From Allobosea sp. ASV33 (GTDB lineage: Bacteria > Pseudomonadota > Alphaproteobacteria > Rhizobiales > Beijerinckiaceae), in the NCBI RefSeq assembly GCF_016428755.1, contig NZ_JAELTI010000035.1, forward strand, positions 1 to 47,234: a stretch of 47,234 nt of DNA. The letters are read 5' to 3'. This document shows, piece by piece, positions 1 through 7,567 of the stretch; position 1 is the stretch's first letter, and the number at the start of each line of letters is the position of its first letter. The notes under the pieces were generated by a model that did not search any database, was not told the origin of the DNA, and saw only the letters and a list, made by a program, of their open reading frames with translations. The translations under genes and the position numbers were made by a program.

Positions 1-10
1 CTCTCGGTTC

Positions 11-592
11 ATGAAATCTGTCTGTGTCTTCTGCGGCTCCAATCCCGGCAACGATCCCGTCTATGCGGCGGGTGCCCGCGCCATGGGCGCCGAGATCGCC
101 CGGCGCGGCCTGACGCTGGTCTATGGCGGCGGCGCGGTCGGCCTGATGGGCATCGTCGCCAATGCGGCGATGGAGGCTGGCGGCCAGGTCCACGGCGTCA
201 TTCCCAAGGCGCTGAAGGACAAGGAGGTCGGCCATGTCGGGCTGACCCGGCTCGAGGTCGTCGACACCATGCACACCCGCAAGGCGCGCATGGCCGAGCT
301 CTCGGACGGCTTCATCGCCATGCCCGGCGGGATCGGCACCTTCGAGGAACTGTTCGAGATCTGGACCTGGGGGCAACTCGGCATCCACGCCAAGCCGCTC
401 GGCCTGCTCAATGTCGCCGGCTTCTACGATCCGCTGGCCACCTTCCTCGATCGCACCGTCGAGGCCGGCTTCCTCAAGCAGAACCACCGCGCGATGGCGA
501 TGACCGATACCGAGCCGGCGACGCTGCTCGACCGGATGCAGAACTATGTGCCGGCCGCGACCTACAAGTGGATCGAGAAGGAGCAGGCTTGA
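11..592 (+). CDS. LOG family protein (cytokinin riboside 5'-monophosphate phosphoribohydrolase type)
   Basis: A 193-residue single-domain Rossmann-fold protein of the LOG / TIGR00730 family. It opens with a typical beta strand followed by a CGSNPG turn and carries the family signature [12 protein letters not shown] at about residues 105-116, which holds the nucleotide-binding glycines and the catalytic glutamate. Characterised LOG enzymes release the free base from cytokinin or purine nucleoside 5'-monophosphates; in bacteria the physiological role is often general nucleotide metabolism, so the substrate is unproven here. Length is normal for the family. The ATG lies 10 nt from the window edge, so its ribosome binding site is only partly visible. 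It is co-directional with the GTA cluster but separated from it by a leader containing its own promoter-like element and a terminator, so it is probably not part of the GTA operon. Confidence 0.9.
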   Translation: MKSVCVFCGSNPGNDPVYAAGARAMGAEIARRGLTLVYGGGAVGLMGIVANAAMEAGGQVHGVIPKALKDKEVGHVGLTRLEVVDTMHTRKARMAELSDGFIAMPGGIGTFEELFEIWTWGQLGIHAKPLGLLNVAGFYDPLATFLDRTVEAGFLKQNHRAMAMTDTEPATLLDRMQNYVPAATYKWIEKEQA

Positions 593-612
593 TCCTCTCA
601 AGTGATGCACCT

Positions 613-631
613 CAAAATTGTAGGAATTTTG
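613..631. promoter_or_regulatory. Inverted repeat next to the GTA promoter, candidate operator
   Basis: CAAAATT and AATTTTG form a perfect 7-bp inverted repeat around GTAGG in an AT-rich patch that stands out from the GC-rich surroundings. It ends 3 nt before a TTGACA hexamer, where an activator or repressor would bind. The bound protein is unknown; GafA/GafY-type GTA activators are an obvious candidate but I cannot match their site from sequence alone. Confidence 0.45.
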
Positions 632-634
632 TCC

Positions 635-663
635 TTGACATCGTGACGCTGATCCGGTAGACA
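635..663 (+). promoter_or_regulatory. Candidate sigma70 promoter for the GTA cluster
   Basis: A perfect -35 hexamer TTGACA (635-640) is followed after 17 nt by TAGACA (658-663), a poor -10 match (three of six). The weak -10 together with the adjacent inverted repeat suggests a promoter that depends on an activator. A start near 670 would place the terminator hairpin at 695-725 inside the leader of the first GTA gene. Confidence 0.45.
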
Positions 664-694
664 TCAGGAACGCTCACGAAATCTGCCCGAACGA

Positions 695-725
695 AGCCGC
701 CGCGCTCTCCAGCCGGCGGCTTTTT
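695..725 (+). terminator. Intrinsic terminator in the GTA leader
   Basis: AGCCGCCG (695-702) pairs perfectly with CGGCGGCT (714-721) across an 11-nt loop, and the 3' arm runs into TTTTT (721-725). This is a well-formed rho-independent terminator. It ends 26 nt before the first GTA start codon and lies downstream of the candidate promoter. It may serve the LOG gene, act as an attenuator for the GTA operon, or do both. Confidence 0.75.
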
Positions 726-751
726 CGTGCCTGTCATCCGAGAGGGACGTC

Positions 752-1153
752 ATGGCCGAAGAGGACGAGACAACGCCGCAGCAAGCCGCCGGGCCGAGGT
801 CGAAACGGAAACTGGTCTCGCGCAAGGCGGTGGTGGGCCAGCTCTGGCGCGCCGCCAAGCGCCAGATCGATACCCATGAGGAACATCTCGCCGACCTGCC
901 CAAGGGCACGACTGCGAGCGAGGCCGACGCGAAGGCGCTGGCCGTGCTCGCCCGCACCGTCCGCGAACTGGTCGCGATCGAGGAGCCCCCAGTAGCAAGG
1001 AAGGACAAGCATACGGATGAGCCTTCCGCTGCCGACGATCTGCGACATGTCGCACAGCTCCGTCAGGATCTTGCTCGACGTCTTGAGGCCCTTGCCGCTC
1101 AGGACGCGCGTGAGAATTCTCAAGAAGCTGATGCCGACGGCGAGCCCGGATGA
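752..1153 (+). CDS. GTA gp1, small terminase-like protein
   Basis: A 133-residue charged, mostly helical protein at the position of gene g1 of the R. capsulatus GTA, directly ahead of the large terminase; g1 of that element has been assigned as a small terminase subunit. The middle section (about residues 20-75) is the alpha-helical core; the N terminus is acidic and the last 25 residues are rich in D, E and Q, consistent with a disordered tail. In GTAs this subunit lacks specific pac recognition, which fits random packaging of host DNA; that property is family knowledge, not visible here. The ATG has a good purine-rich ribosome binding site (GAGAGGG). Its 3' part overlaps the start region of the large terminase gene. 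Confidence 0.75.
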   Translation: MAEEDETTPQQAAGPRSKRKLVSRKAVVGQLWRAAKRQIDTHEEHLADLPKGTTASEADAKALAVLARTVRELVAIEEPPVARKDKHTDEPSAADDLRHVAQLRQDLARRLEALAAQDARENSQEADADGEPG

Positions 1154-2393
1154 CGTCGAGCTCATTCGGAATACCTGGGAAATCTGGGCGCGCCCCGATC
1201 AATTGCCGCCCGAACCACTGAAGCCGATCTGGCTGGTGCTGGGCGGCCGCGGCGCCGGCAAGACCCGCACCGGCGCCGAATGGGTCAAGGGCATGGCGCT
1301 GGGCCATCCGCCCTTTGCGGATATGCGGACCGAACGGATCGCCCTCGTCGGCGAGACCCAGGCTCAGGTTCGCGACGTGATGATCGAGGGCGTCTCCGGA
1401 TTGCTCTCGATCCACACCCGCTGGGAGCGCCCGACCTGGCACCCTTCGCTGCGCCGCCTGCAATGGACGAACGGCGCGATCGCACAGGTCTTCACCGCCG
1501 AGGATCCCGAAGCGCTGCGCGGCCCGCAATTCGGCGCCGCCTGGTCCGACGAACTCGCGAAATGGCCGAACCTTCAGGAGTGCTGGGATATGCTGCAATT
1601 CGGCCTGCGCCTCGGCGACAATCCCCGCCAGGTGGTGACGACGACGCCGCGCCCACTGCCCTTGGTCAAGCGCCTGCTGGTCGAGCCGCATGTCGCGGTG
1701 AGCCGGGCGCGGACGCAGGACAACCGCTACAACCTCGCCGCCGAGTTCGTCCGCACGGTCACGCAGACCTATGGTGGCACGCGGCTCGGCCGGCAGGAGC
1801 TCGATGGCGAGATCGTCGAGGAGAGCCCGGACGCGCTCTGGACGCGGGCGATGATTGAGGCCGCCCGCGAACGTGAGAAGCCGGCGCTGGCCCGCATAGC
1901 GGTGGCGGTCGATCCGCCCGCCACCTCCTCCCTGCGGGCCGACCGCTGCGGGCTTGTGGTTGCCGGCGTCGACCATGACGGTATCGGCCATGTGCTGGAA
2001 GACGCGACCTTGGCCGGCGCGAAACCTCACGAATGGGCGGAGAGGGCGGTCGCGCTCTATCGCCGCCATGAGGCGGATGCGCTGGTCGTCGAGGTCAACC
2101 AGGGCGGTGAGATGGTCGAAAGCATCATCCGCGAGGTCGATGCCGGCGTTCCCGTGATCTCCGTGCGGGCGACGCGCGGCAAATATCTCCGCGCCGAGCC
2201 GGTTGCCGCGCTCTATGCGCAGGGGCGCGTCCGCCATGCCGGGGCCTTTCCGGAACTGGAGGACGAAATGTGCGCCTTCGGGCCGCGCGGCCTGGAAACC
2301 GGCCGCTCGCCGGACCGGCTCGACGCGCTCGTCTGGGCGCTGACCCATCTGATGCTGGCACCGAAAGCCCGGCCGCGGGTGAGGGGCATCTAG
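1017..2393 (+). CDS. GTA gp2, large terminase (packaging ATPase/nuclease)
   Basis: A 458-residue terminase large subunit of the GTA type, the motor that cuts and pumps host DNA into the capsid. The ATPase domain shows Walker A GGRGAGKT at residues 76-83, preceded by the WARPDQLPP segment usual in GTA terminases. The C-terminal half carries the RNase H-like nuclease, beginning at VAVDPPATS and including VVEVNQGGE. The start is uncertain: ATG at 1017 gives a 137-nt overlap with gp1, whereas ATG at 1047 or 1131 shortens it. I prefer an upstream start because the helical segment before WARPDQ is common in relatives. The gene is intact and ends 36 nt before the portal gene. Confidence 0.93.
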   Translation: MSLPLPTICDMSHSSVRILLDVLRPLPLRTRVRILKKLMPTASPDDVELIRNTWEIWARPDQLPPEPLKPIWLVLGGRGAGKTRTGAEWVKGMALGHPPFADMRTERIALVGETQAQVRDVMIEGVSGLLSIHTRWERPTWHPSLRRLQWTNGAIAQVFTAEDPEALRGPQFGAAWSDELAKWPNLQECWDMLQFGLRLGDNPRQVVTTTPRPLPLVKRLLVEPHVAVSRARTQDNRYNLAAEFVRTVTQTYGGTRLGRQELDGEIVEESPDALWTRAMIEAAREREKPALARIAVAVDPPATSSLRADRCGLVVAGVDHDGIGHVLEDATLAGAKPHEWAERAVALYRRHEADALVVEVNQGGEMVESIIREVDAGVPVISVRATRGKYLRAEPVAALYAQGRVRHAGAFPELEDEMCAFGPRGLETGRSPDRLDALVWALTHLMLAPKARPRVRGI

Positions 2394-2429
2394 CCCTTCG
2401 TTCCCTTACGCTCCAACAGCGAGACATCC

Positions 2430-3611
2430 ATGTTCGATTTTCTTCGTAGCCTGCGCGGCCGAGCCGCGCCGGGCCAGAAGCGCTCGCGTGTCGGGCCGCT
2501 GATCGCGCTGCATGAGGCGGGGCGCGCGGTCTGGACACCCCGCGACTATGTCGCACTCTCGCGGGAGGGCTATGAGCGCAATCCGGTCGTGCATCGCTGC
2601 ATCCGCCTGATCGCGGAGGCGGCGGCGCAGACGCCGCTCGTCGCCAAGGTCGGATCCCGCGAGATGCCGGAGCATCCGGCGCTCGCGCTGATCGAGCGGC
2701 CCAATCCGCGCCAGGGCGGCATCGCCTTCCGCGAAATGCTGGTCGGGCACCTGCTCGTCGCCGGCAATGCCTATGTCGAGGCGGTGAGCGCCGGCCGAGA
2801 GCCGCGCGAGCTCTATGCGCTGCGGCCCGACCGGATGCGCGTCGTGCCCGGCCGCGACGGCTGGCCGGAGGCCTATGACTACACGGTCGGTGGCGACACG
2901 GTGCGCTTCCGGCAGGATGAGGGCGGCCTGCCGCCGATCCTGCACCTGACGCTGTTCCACCCCGTCGACGATCATTACGGGCTGTCGCCGATCGAGCCGG
3001 CGGCGGTCTCGCTCGACATCCACAACGCCGCCGGCAGTTGGCACAAGGCCCTGCTCGACAATGCCGCGCGCCCCTCGGGCGCCCTGGTCTATGACGGGCC
3101 GGAAGGCGCGCCGCTAACCGAGGCGCAGTTCGAACGCCTGAAGCAGGAGCTGGAGGATTCCTTCCAGGGCGCACGCAATGCCGGGCGGCCGCTGCTGCTC
3201 GAAGGCGGGCTGGACTGGAAGCCGCTTTCGCTGACGCCGGCCGAGCTCGATTTCGTCGCCGCCAAGGGCGTTGCTGCCCGCGAGATCGCGCTTGCCTTCG
3301 GCGTGCCGCCGCTGCTGCTCGGGCTGCCCGGCGACAACACCCACGCCAATTTCGCCGAGGCCAATCGCGCGCTCTGGCGCCAGGCAATCATCCCGCTGGT
3401 GCGCCGCACCGCGCAGTCCATGGCGCAATGGCTCGGGCCGGCCTTCGGCGACGAGCTGGTCCTGGAGCCCGATCTCGACGCCATCGAGGCCTTGGCCGAG
3501 GAGCGGGAATCGCTTTGGCGCCGGCTCGGCACTGCTGCCTTCCTCGACGAGGACGAGAAGCGCGAGGCCGTCGGCTACGGCCGGCGCACCTCCGGAAAGG
3601 AGGCTTCATGA
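2430..3611 (+). CDS. GTA gp3, HK97-family portal protein
   Basis: A 393-residue phage portal protein of the HK97 superfamily, forming the dodecameric ring at the capsid vertex through which DNA enters and leaves and on which the terminase docks. It shows the typical start (PRDYVALSREGYERNPVVHRC), the LIERPNP segment and a C-terminal helical crown domain. Full length for the family, no frame break. Its TGA overlaps the ATG of the next small gene (ATGA at 3608), so the downstream genes are translationally coupled. Confidence 0.93.
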   Translation: MFDFLRSLRGRAAPGQKRSRVGPLIALHEAGRAVWTPRDYVALSREGYERNPVVHRCIRLIAEAAAQTPLVAKVGSREMPEHPALALIERPNPRQGGIAFREMLVGHLLVAGNAYVEAVSAGREPRELYALRPDRMRVVPGRDGWPEAYDYTVGGDTVRFRQDEGGLPPILHLTLFHPVDDHYGLSPIEPAAVSLDIHNAAGSWHKALLDNAARPSGALVYDGPEGAPLTEAQFERLKQELEDSFQGARNAGRPLLLEGGLDWKPLSLTPAELDFVAAKGVAAREIALAFGVPPLLLGLPGDNTHANFAEANRALWRQAIIPLVRRTAQSMAQWLGPAFGDELVLEPDLDAIEALAEERESLWRRLGTAAFLDEDEKREAVGYGRRTSGKEAS

Positions 3612-3808
3612 ACATGCTCGAACAGATCGTCGCGGCCTTCGTCGGCCGTGCCGATGTCGGCCATCTCGGCCTGCTGCTCTGGGCGGCGAGCGCGTCGGGG
3701 CTGGCCTGGCTCGTGCTGCGCGAACTGACCGCCGCCAACCGCCGCTTCGACGATTTCGTCCGCGAGCTCAACCGCTTCAACGCACGCCACGAAGGGGACC
3801 CGTCATGA
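3608..3808 (+). CDS. Small membrane-associated protein in the GTA head module (g3.5 position)
   Basis: A 66-residue protein with one probable transmembrane helix (about residues 17-37, GHLGLLLWAASASGLAWLVL) followed by a charged, coiled-coil-like tail of about 28 residues. The start is fixed by ATGA overlap with the portal stop and by a GGAAAGGAGG ribosome binding site. It occupies the place of g3.5 in the R. capsulatus GTA, a small gene of unknown role between portal and prohead protease. Its membrane helix suggests a job during assembly at the inner membrane, or a spanin- or scaffold-like role; none can be assigned. Its own TGA again overlaps the next ATG. Confidence 0.7.
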   Translation: MNMLEQIVAAFVGRADVGHLGLLLWAASASGLAWLVLRELTAANRRFDDFVRELNRFNARHEGDPS

Positions 3809-3984
3809 AAGGCAGAAACGGCGCGGCCAAGCCGCCGGCAAAGGCTCCTGCGCCAGCCCGCGCGGGCAGGGCGTCGCGCGGCGGCGCACCCGTCGAGACC
3901 TTCAGCCGCTTCGTCCGTCAGCTCGCCAAGCTCGAGGACGAACGGACCAAGGGTGGCCGCGACCGTGCAGAGGGCGAGCGATGA
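3805..3984 (+). CDS. Small basic hypothetical protein, GTA head module
   Basis: A 59-residue protein: a basic, alanine/proline-rich first 27 residues (KGRNGAAKPPAKAPAPARAG), then a short amphipathic helix containing RFVRQLAKLEDERTK. It is linked by ATGA overlaps to the gene before it (3805) and the gene after it (3981), which is strong evidence that it is translated. I do not recognise a family. The disordered basic stretch could bind DNA or an acidic assembly partner. Confidence 0.6.
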   Translation: MKGRNGAAKPPAKAPAPARAGRASRGGAPVETFSRFVRQLAKLEDERTKGGRDRAEGER

Positions 3985-4490
3985 CGCGGACGAGTCCGAC
4001 ACGCGCCTCGTTCGAATCCAAGCTGCTGCCGGTCCAGCCGTCCCGGATCGGGCTCGACGGCGTCTTCGAAGGCTATGCCAGCCTCTTCCGCATTCCCGAT
4101 CTCGGCAAGGACATCGTCGAGCCCGGCGCCTTCCGCGAGAGCCTGCAAAGGCGCGGGCCGGGCGGCGTGAAGATGCTCTGGCAGCATGATCCGGCCGAGC
4201 CGATCGGCCGCTGGTCGAGCCTCGCCGAGGATAGCCGCGGCCTGTTCGTGCGCGGCCGGCTGTCGCTCGCCGTCGCCCGTGCCCGCGAGATCCATGCGCT
4301 GATGCTGGACGGTGCGATCGACGGCCTGTCGATCGGCTTTCGCCACGAGAAGGCCCGCACAGAGCCACGAACCGGCCTGCGCCGGCTCGAACGCATCGAT
4401 CTCTGGGAGGTGTCGGTCGTGACCTTCCCGATGTTGCCCCAGGCCCGGATCGCCGCCGTCAAAGCGACGCGGCCCGCCGCCTTCATCTGA
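3981..4490 (+). CDS. GTA gp4, HK97-family prohead protease
   Basis: A 169-residue prohead maturation serine protease. Three sites match the family's catalytic residues: a histidine in LWQHDP, a serine in GLSIGF and a glutamate in LWEVSVV. In HK97-type heads this enzyme enters the prohead, removes the N-terminal delta domain of the capsid protein and then digests itself. Its target here should be the following gene product. Start is set by ATGA overlap with the previous small gene. Length is normal. Confidence 0.92.
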   Translation: MTRTSPTRASFESKLLPVQPSRIGLDGVFEGYASLFRIPDLGKDIVEPGAFRESLQRRGPGGVKMLWQHDPAEPIGRWSSLAEDSRGLFVRGRLSLAVARAREIHALMLDGAIDGLSIGFRHEKARTEPRTGLRRLERIDLWEVSVVTFPMLPQARIAAVKATRPAAFI

Positions 4491-4512
4491 CCCATCACCC
4501 CGAGGAGAGACC

Positions 4513-5757
4513 ATGAGCCATCTCAACACCGCGCCCGAGACCAAGGCGGCCGGCGCCGATCTCGCGCTGGCCTTCGAGGACCTGCGCTACACGCTGGAGA
4601 ACTACCGCGCCACCAACGAGGAGCGCCTCGCCGGCCTGGAAGCGCGCCAGGGCGCCGATCCGCTGACCGAGGAGAAGCTCGTCCGCATGGACGCGGCGCT
4701 GGACGACACCATGCGCCGCATCGACCGGTTGACGCTGGAGCGCGCCCGCCCGGCCCTGGGCCAGGACGGCTCGCGCGATCCGCTGACGGCCGAGCACAAG
4801 GCGGCTTTCGGAGCTTATGTCCGTACCGGCGAGGCCGGCGGCCTGAAGCGGCTGGAATCCAAGGCGCTCTCCGCCGGCTCCGGCCCGGATGGCGGCTATC
4901 TCGCGCCGGCGACCGTCGAGGGTGAAATCCTGCGCCGCCTCGCCAATGTCTCGCCGATCCGTTCGCTGGCCACGGTCCGCACGATCTCGTCCGGCACCTA
5001 CAAGAAGGCGTTCTCCACCACCGGCCCGGCTTCCGGCTGGGTGGCCGAGACCGCGGCCCGGCCGCAAGGGTCTTCGCCCACCCTGGCCGAGCTCTCCTTC
5101 CCGGCCATGGAACTTTACGCCATGCCGGCGGCGACCCAGACGCTGCTCGACGACGCCATCGTCGATATCGATCAGTGGATCGCCGAGGAGGTCGAAAGCG
5201 CCTTCGCCGAGCAGGAAGGCGCCGCCTTCGTCACCGGTGACGGCATCGACAAGCCCAAAGGCTTCCTGGCCTATCCGACGGTGGCCGAAGCGAGCTGGAG
5301 CTGGGGCAATATCGGCGTGCTCAATACCGGCGTCGCTGGGGCCTTCCCGGCGTCGAACCCCTCGGACGTGCTCGTCGATCTCGTCTATGCGCTGAAGGCA
5401 GGCTACCGCCAGAACGCCTCCTTCGTGATGAACCGCAAGACGCAGGCCGCGGTCCGCAAGTTCAAGGACTCCACCGGCAACTACCTCTGGCAGCCTCCGG
5501 CTTCAGCCGGCGCGCCGGCGACGCTGCTCGGTTTCCCGCTGGTCGAGGCGGAGGATATGCCGAACATCGCCAACAACGCGGTCTCGATCGCCTTCGGCGA
5601 TTTCCGGCGCGGTTACCTCGTCGTCGACCGGGCCGGCGTCCGCATCCTGCGCGACCCCTATTCCGCCAAGCCCTATGTGCTGTTCTACACCACCAAGCGC
5701 GTCGGCGGCGGCGTGCAGGACTTCGCCGCGATAAAGGGGCTGAAATTCGCGGTCTGA
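4513..5757 (+). CDS. GTA gp5, HK97-fold major capsid protein
   Basis: A 414-residue HK97-fold capsid protein. Residues 1 to about 115 form a charged, coiled-coil scaffolding (delta) domain. The mature shell domain begins near the SAGSGPDGGYL segment, where the prohead protease would cut, and contains the usual YLAPATVEGEILRRL N arm and the PKGFLAYPT loop. The ribosome binding site GAGGAGAG fits the ATG. Only 7 nt separate the stop codon from the stop codon of a serine protease on the opposite strand, with no terminator between them. The run of same-strand GTA genes is broken here by 1.8 kb. Confidence 0.95.
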   Translation: MSHLNTAPETKAAGADLALAFEDLRYTLENYRATNEERLAGLEARQGADPLTEEKLVRMDAALDDTMRRIDRLTLERARPALGQDGSRDPLTAEHKAAFGAYVRTGEAGGLKRLESKALSAGSGPDGGYLAPATVEGEILRRLANVSPIRSLATVRTISSGTYKKAFSTTGPASGWVAETAARPQGSSPTLAELSFPAMELYAMPAATQTLLDDAIVDIDQWIAEEVESAFAEQEGAAFVTGDGIDKPKGFLAYPTVAEASWSWGNIGVLNTGVAGAFPASNPSDVLVDLVYALKAGYRQNASFVMNRKTQAAVRKFKDSTGNYLWQPPASAGAPATLLGFPLVEAEDMPNIANNAVSIAFGDFRRGYLVVDRAGVRILRDPYSAKPYVLFYTTKRVGGGVQDFAAIKGLKFAV

Positions 5758-5764
5758 GCCCGAT

Positions 5765-6610
5765 CTAGCGGGAAAACCACCAGCTGAAGGCGGCGCGCGG
5801 CTCGGCCGTCTGCTCCGGCGGCGCTTCGCTGCCGATGGCGCGCAGCCGCGCGCTGCCTTCGGTGATCCAGTTGCGGTACTCGCTGACCGGCGTGATCGCG
5901 GTGAACCCACCGCAGATCAGGCGAGCCTGCGTCTTCAGCGGTCCGCTCGACCAGCTGACGATGCCGACGAGGTCGCGCGAGCGGGCACCGCTGCCGCGCA
6001 GCACAGGGCCGCCGGAATCGCCGCGGCAGGCGCCGGCCCCCGGCGTCTCGCCACGGTTCTCGGCATCGACCGCGACCTTGACGGTGTTCTGCGTGGTGTA
6101 GTTGCCGGCGTTGACGAGCTGCGTCTCGCGCAGGCGCCGGGCCGTGCGCTTGTTGTTCTCCGACGACAGGCCGTAGCCGGCCATGGTGACGGTCTCGCCC
6201 TGCCAGAGCCCGCTGCCGAGCGTCAGAGGTTCGATATCTCCGGGCAGTGGCTGGGCCAGGCGCAGCAAGGCGAGGTCGGTGCCGGGCTGGGTGCGCGGTG
6301 TCGTGCCGGGCACGAAGCTCGGATGCGGCAGGACCGCCACCACCATCTGGCGGCGCGCCTTGAAGCGGCTGTCGAGGCTGACGACGCTGATCGAACCGCC
6401 GCCCATCAGGCAATGTGCCGCGGTCAGCACGATTTCGGGCGCGATCACGGCGCCCGAGCAGAGCTCGCCGCGGCTGGTCTCGACCCTGACGGTCGAGGCG
6501 CGGGCGCCGAGCGCATCGCGCGAATCGACACCGCGGACGACGGCAAGCGCCGGATGAATGGCGCCAGCGGCCAGGAAACAAGCAAGGGCGAGAGACGAGC
6601 GCAGTGTCAT
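5765..6610 (-). CDS. Secreted S1 (chymotrypsin-fold) serine protease, first of two inserted in the GTA cluster
   Basis: A 281-residue secreted serine endopeptidase. The start is set at the methionine before a clear signal peptide (MTLRSSLALACFLAAGAI, cleavage after ALA at residue 23). The triad is complete: H66 in LTAAHC, D112 in GTDLALLRL, S199 in CRGDSGGP; C51 and C67 can form the 42-58 disulfide. Signal cleavage would leave VVRG as the new N terminus, matching the IVGG end of active trypsins. The residue six before the catalytic serine, which sets P1 specificity, is G193 and not aspartate, so trypsin-like cleavage after Lys/Arg is unlikely. It is the downstream gene of a tandem pair, antisense to the GTA operon. 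GC and codon use resemble the neighbours. Target unknown. Confidence 0.88.
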   Translation of the reverse strand: MTLRSSLALACFLAAGAIHPALAVVRGVDSRDALGARASTVRVETSRGELCSGAVIAPEIVLTAAHCLMGGGSISVVSLDSRFKARRQMVVAVLPHPSFVPGTTPRTQPGTDLALLRLAQPLPGDIEPLTLGSGLWQGETVTMAGYGLSSENNKRTARRLRETQLVNAGNYTTQNTVKVAVDAENRGETPGAGACRGDSGGPVLRGSGARSRDLVGIVSWSSGPLKTQARLICGGFTAITPVSEYRNWITEGSARLRAIGSEAPPEQTAEPRAAFSWWFSR

Positions 6611-6673
6611 GAAGCGAACCAATGGATCGGCAGACCAATCTAGGCCGTGCCACGGCACAGTCCAGTCCTTCCG

Positions 6674-7453
6674 TCAGTGGCTACCGGTCCAACGGGCGCT
6701 TTCACCCCATTTCGACATTGTGGAATCGATCCAGCCGCGCTGCGGCGCGACGAGGACGCCCTGGCTCAGCAGCCCGCATTGGCGCCCGGAGGGGCCGGTC
6801 GACCAGCTCGTGACCGCGACGACGCCGTCATGGCCGAAGATCGGCCCGCCGGAATCGCCCTGGCAGGCGCCCGCGCCAGGGCGCTTGCCGCCGCCGGCGC
6901 CATCGGCCGCCCAGAGCAGGATGCGGCCGGGCCCGAAGGGCTCGACGGTCGTCAGCGCTGCCGAGCGATAGGTGCCCGTGCTGCGCGCCTCGCCCTCGCG
7001 GGAGACGCCGTAGCCGGCGAGCGTGACGCTGCTGCCGGCGCGCGGCAGCGGGCCGTCGACCAGAGTGGCTGCGCTGAACCGGCCGGGCAGGGGCTCGGCC
7101 AGGCGGATCAGCGCGAAGTCGATCGTGCGGCGGCGGCTGCGGATCGCGCCGGCATCGAATTCCGGATGCATCGCGACTGACGACGGCACGACGAGGACGG
7201 GTTCCCCGCCCTCACGCCAATGAACACGCAATTCCGCGCCCCCGGCGGCGCAGTGCGCCGCAGTCAGGATGGCGCGTGCCGACAGCACGATGCCCGTGCA
7301 GACCCCGCCGCGGGCATTGAGCACCATCAGGGCGGAACCGGCTTCCGGCCCGCCCTCCTGCCCGGCCACCACGGCCCGAGCCGAGTAGCCCACCAGGCTT
7401 CCAGCCAGGGCGCAGGCGAGACCGATAGCTGCAGTTCCGTGGGCGATGCGCAT
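6674..7453 (-). CDS. Secreted S1 (chymotrypsin-fold) serine protease, second of two inserted in the GTA cluster
   Basis: A 259-residue paralogue of the neighbouring protease, upstream in the same antisense pair (63 nt apart). It has a signal peptide (MRIAHGTAAIGLACALAG..., cleavage near ARA at residue 27) and the triad H67 (LTAAHC), D112 (IDFALIRL) and S201 (CQGDSGGP). As in its partner, cleavage yields a VVAG N terminus and the S1-pocket position is glycine (G195). The ribosome binding site GAGGAG precedes the chosen ATG. The two proteins differ in the loops after the triad histidine and aspartate, so this is an old duplication or two related acquisitions. Its promoter must lie within the 114 nt shared with the upstream flank of the next GTA gene. 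Confidence 0.88.
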   Translation of the reverse strand: MRIAHGTAAIGLACALAGSLVGYSARAVVAGQEGGPEAGSALMVLNARGGVCTGIVLSARAILTAAHCAAGGAELRVHWREGGEPVLVVPSSVAMHPEFDAGAIRSRRRTIDFALIRLAEPLPGRFSAATLVDGPLPRAGSSVTLAGYGVSREGEARSTGTYRSAALTTVEPFGPGRILLWAADGAGGGKRPGAGACQGDSGGPIFGHDGVVAVTSWSTGPSGRQCGLLSQGVLVAPQRGWIDSTMSKWGESARWTGSH

Positions 7454-7567
7454 CGGGTGCTCCTCTTCGAGAGAGCGCTGATAGCGCGCCGGGCGCCGCA
7501 GATGAACCCTCTCGGCCGCGTTTTCGCAGCCGAACCCCATGCAATCGAACGAATGAAGGGAGCGCTC

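Noticed and set aside
613..640. IHF site in the AT-rich GTA leader
   Set aside because: The best match departs from the WATCAA-N4-TTR consensus at several positions.
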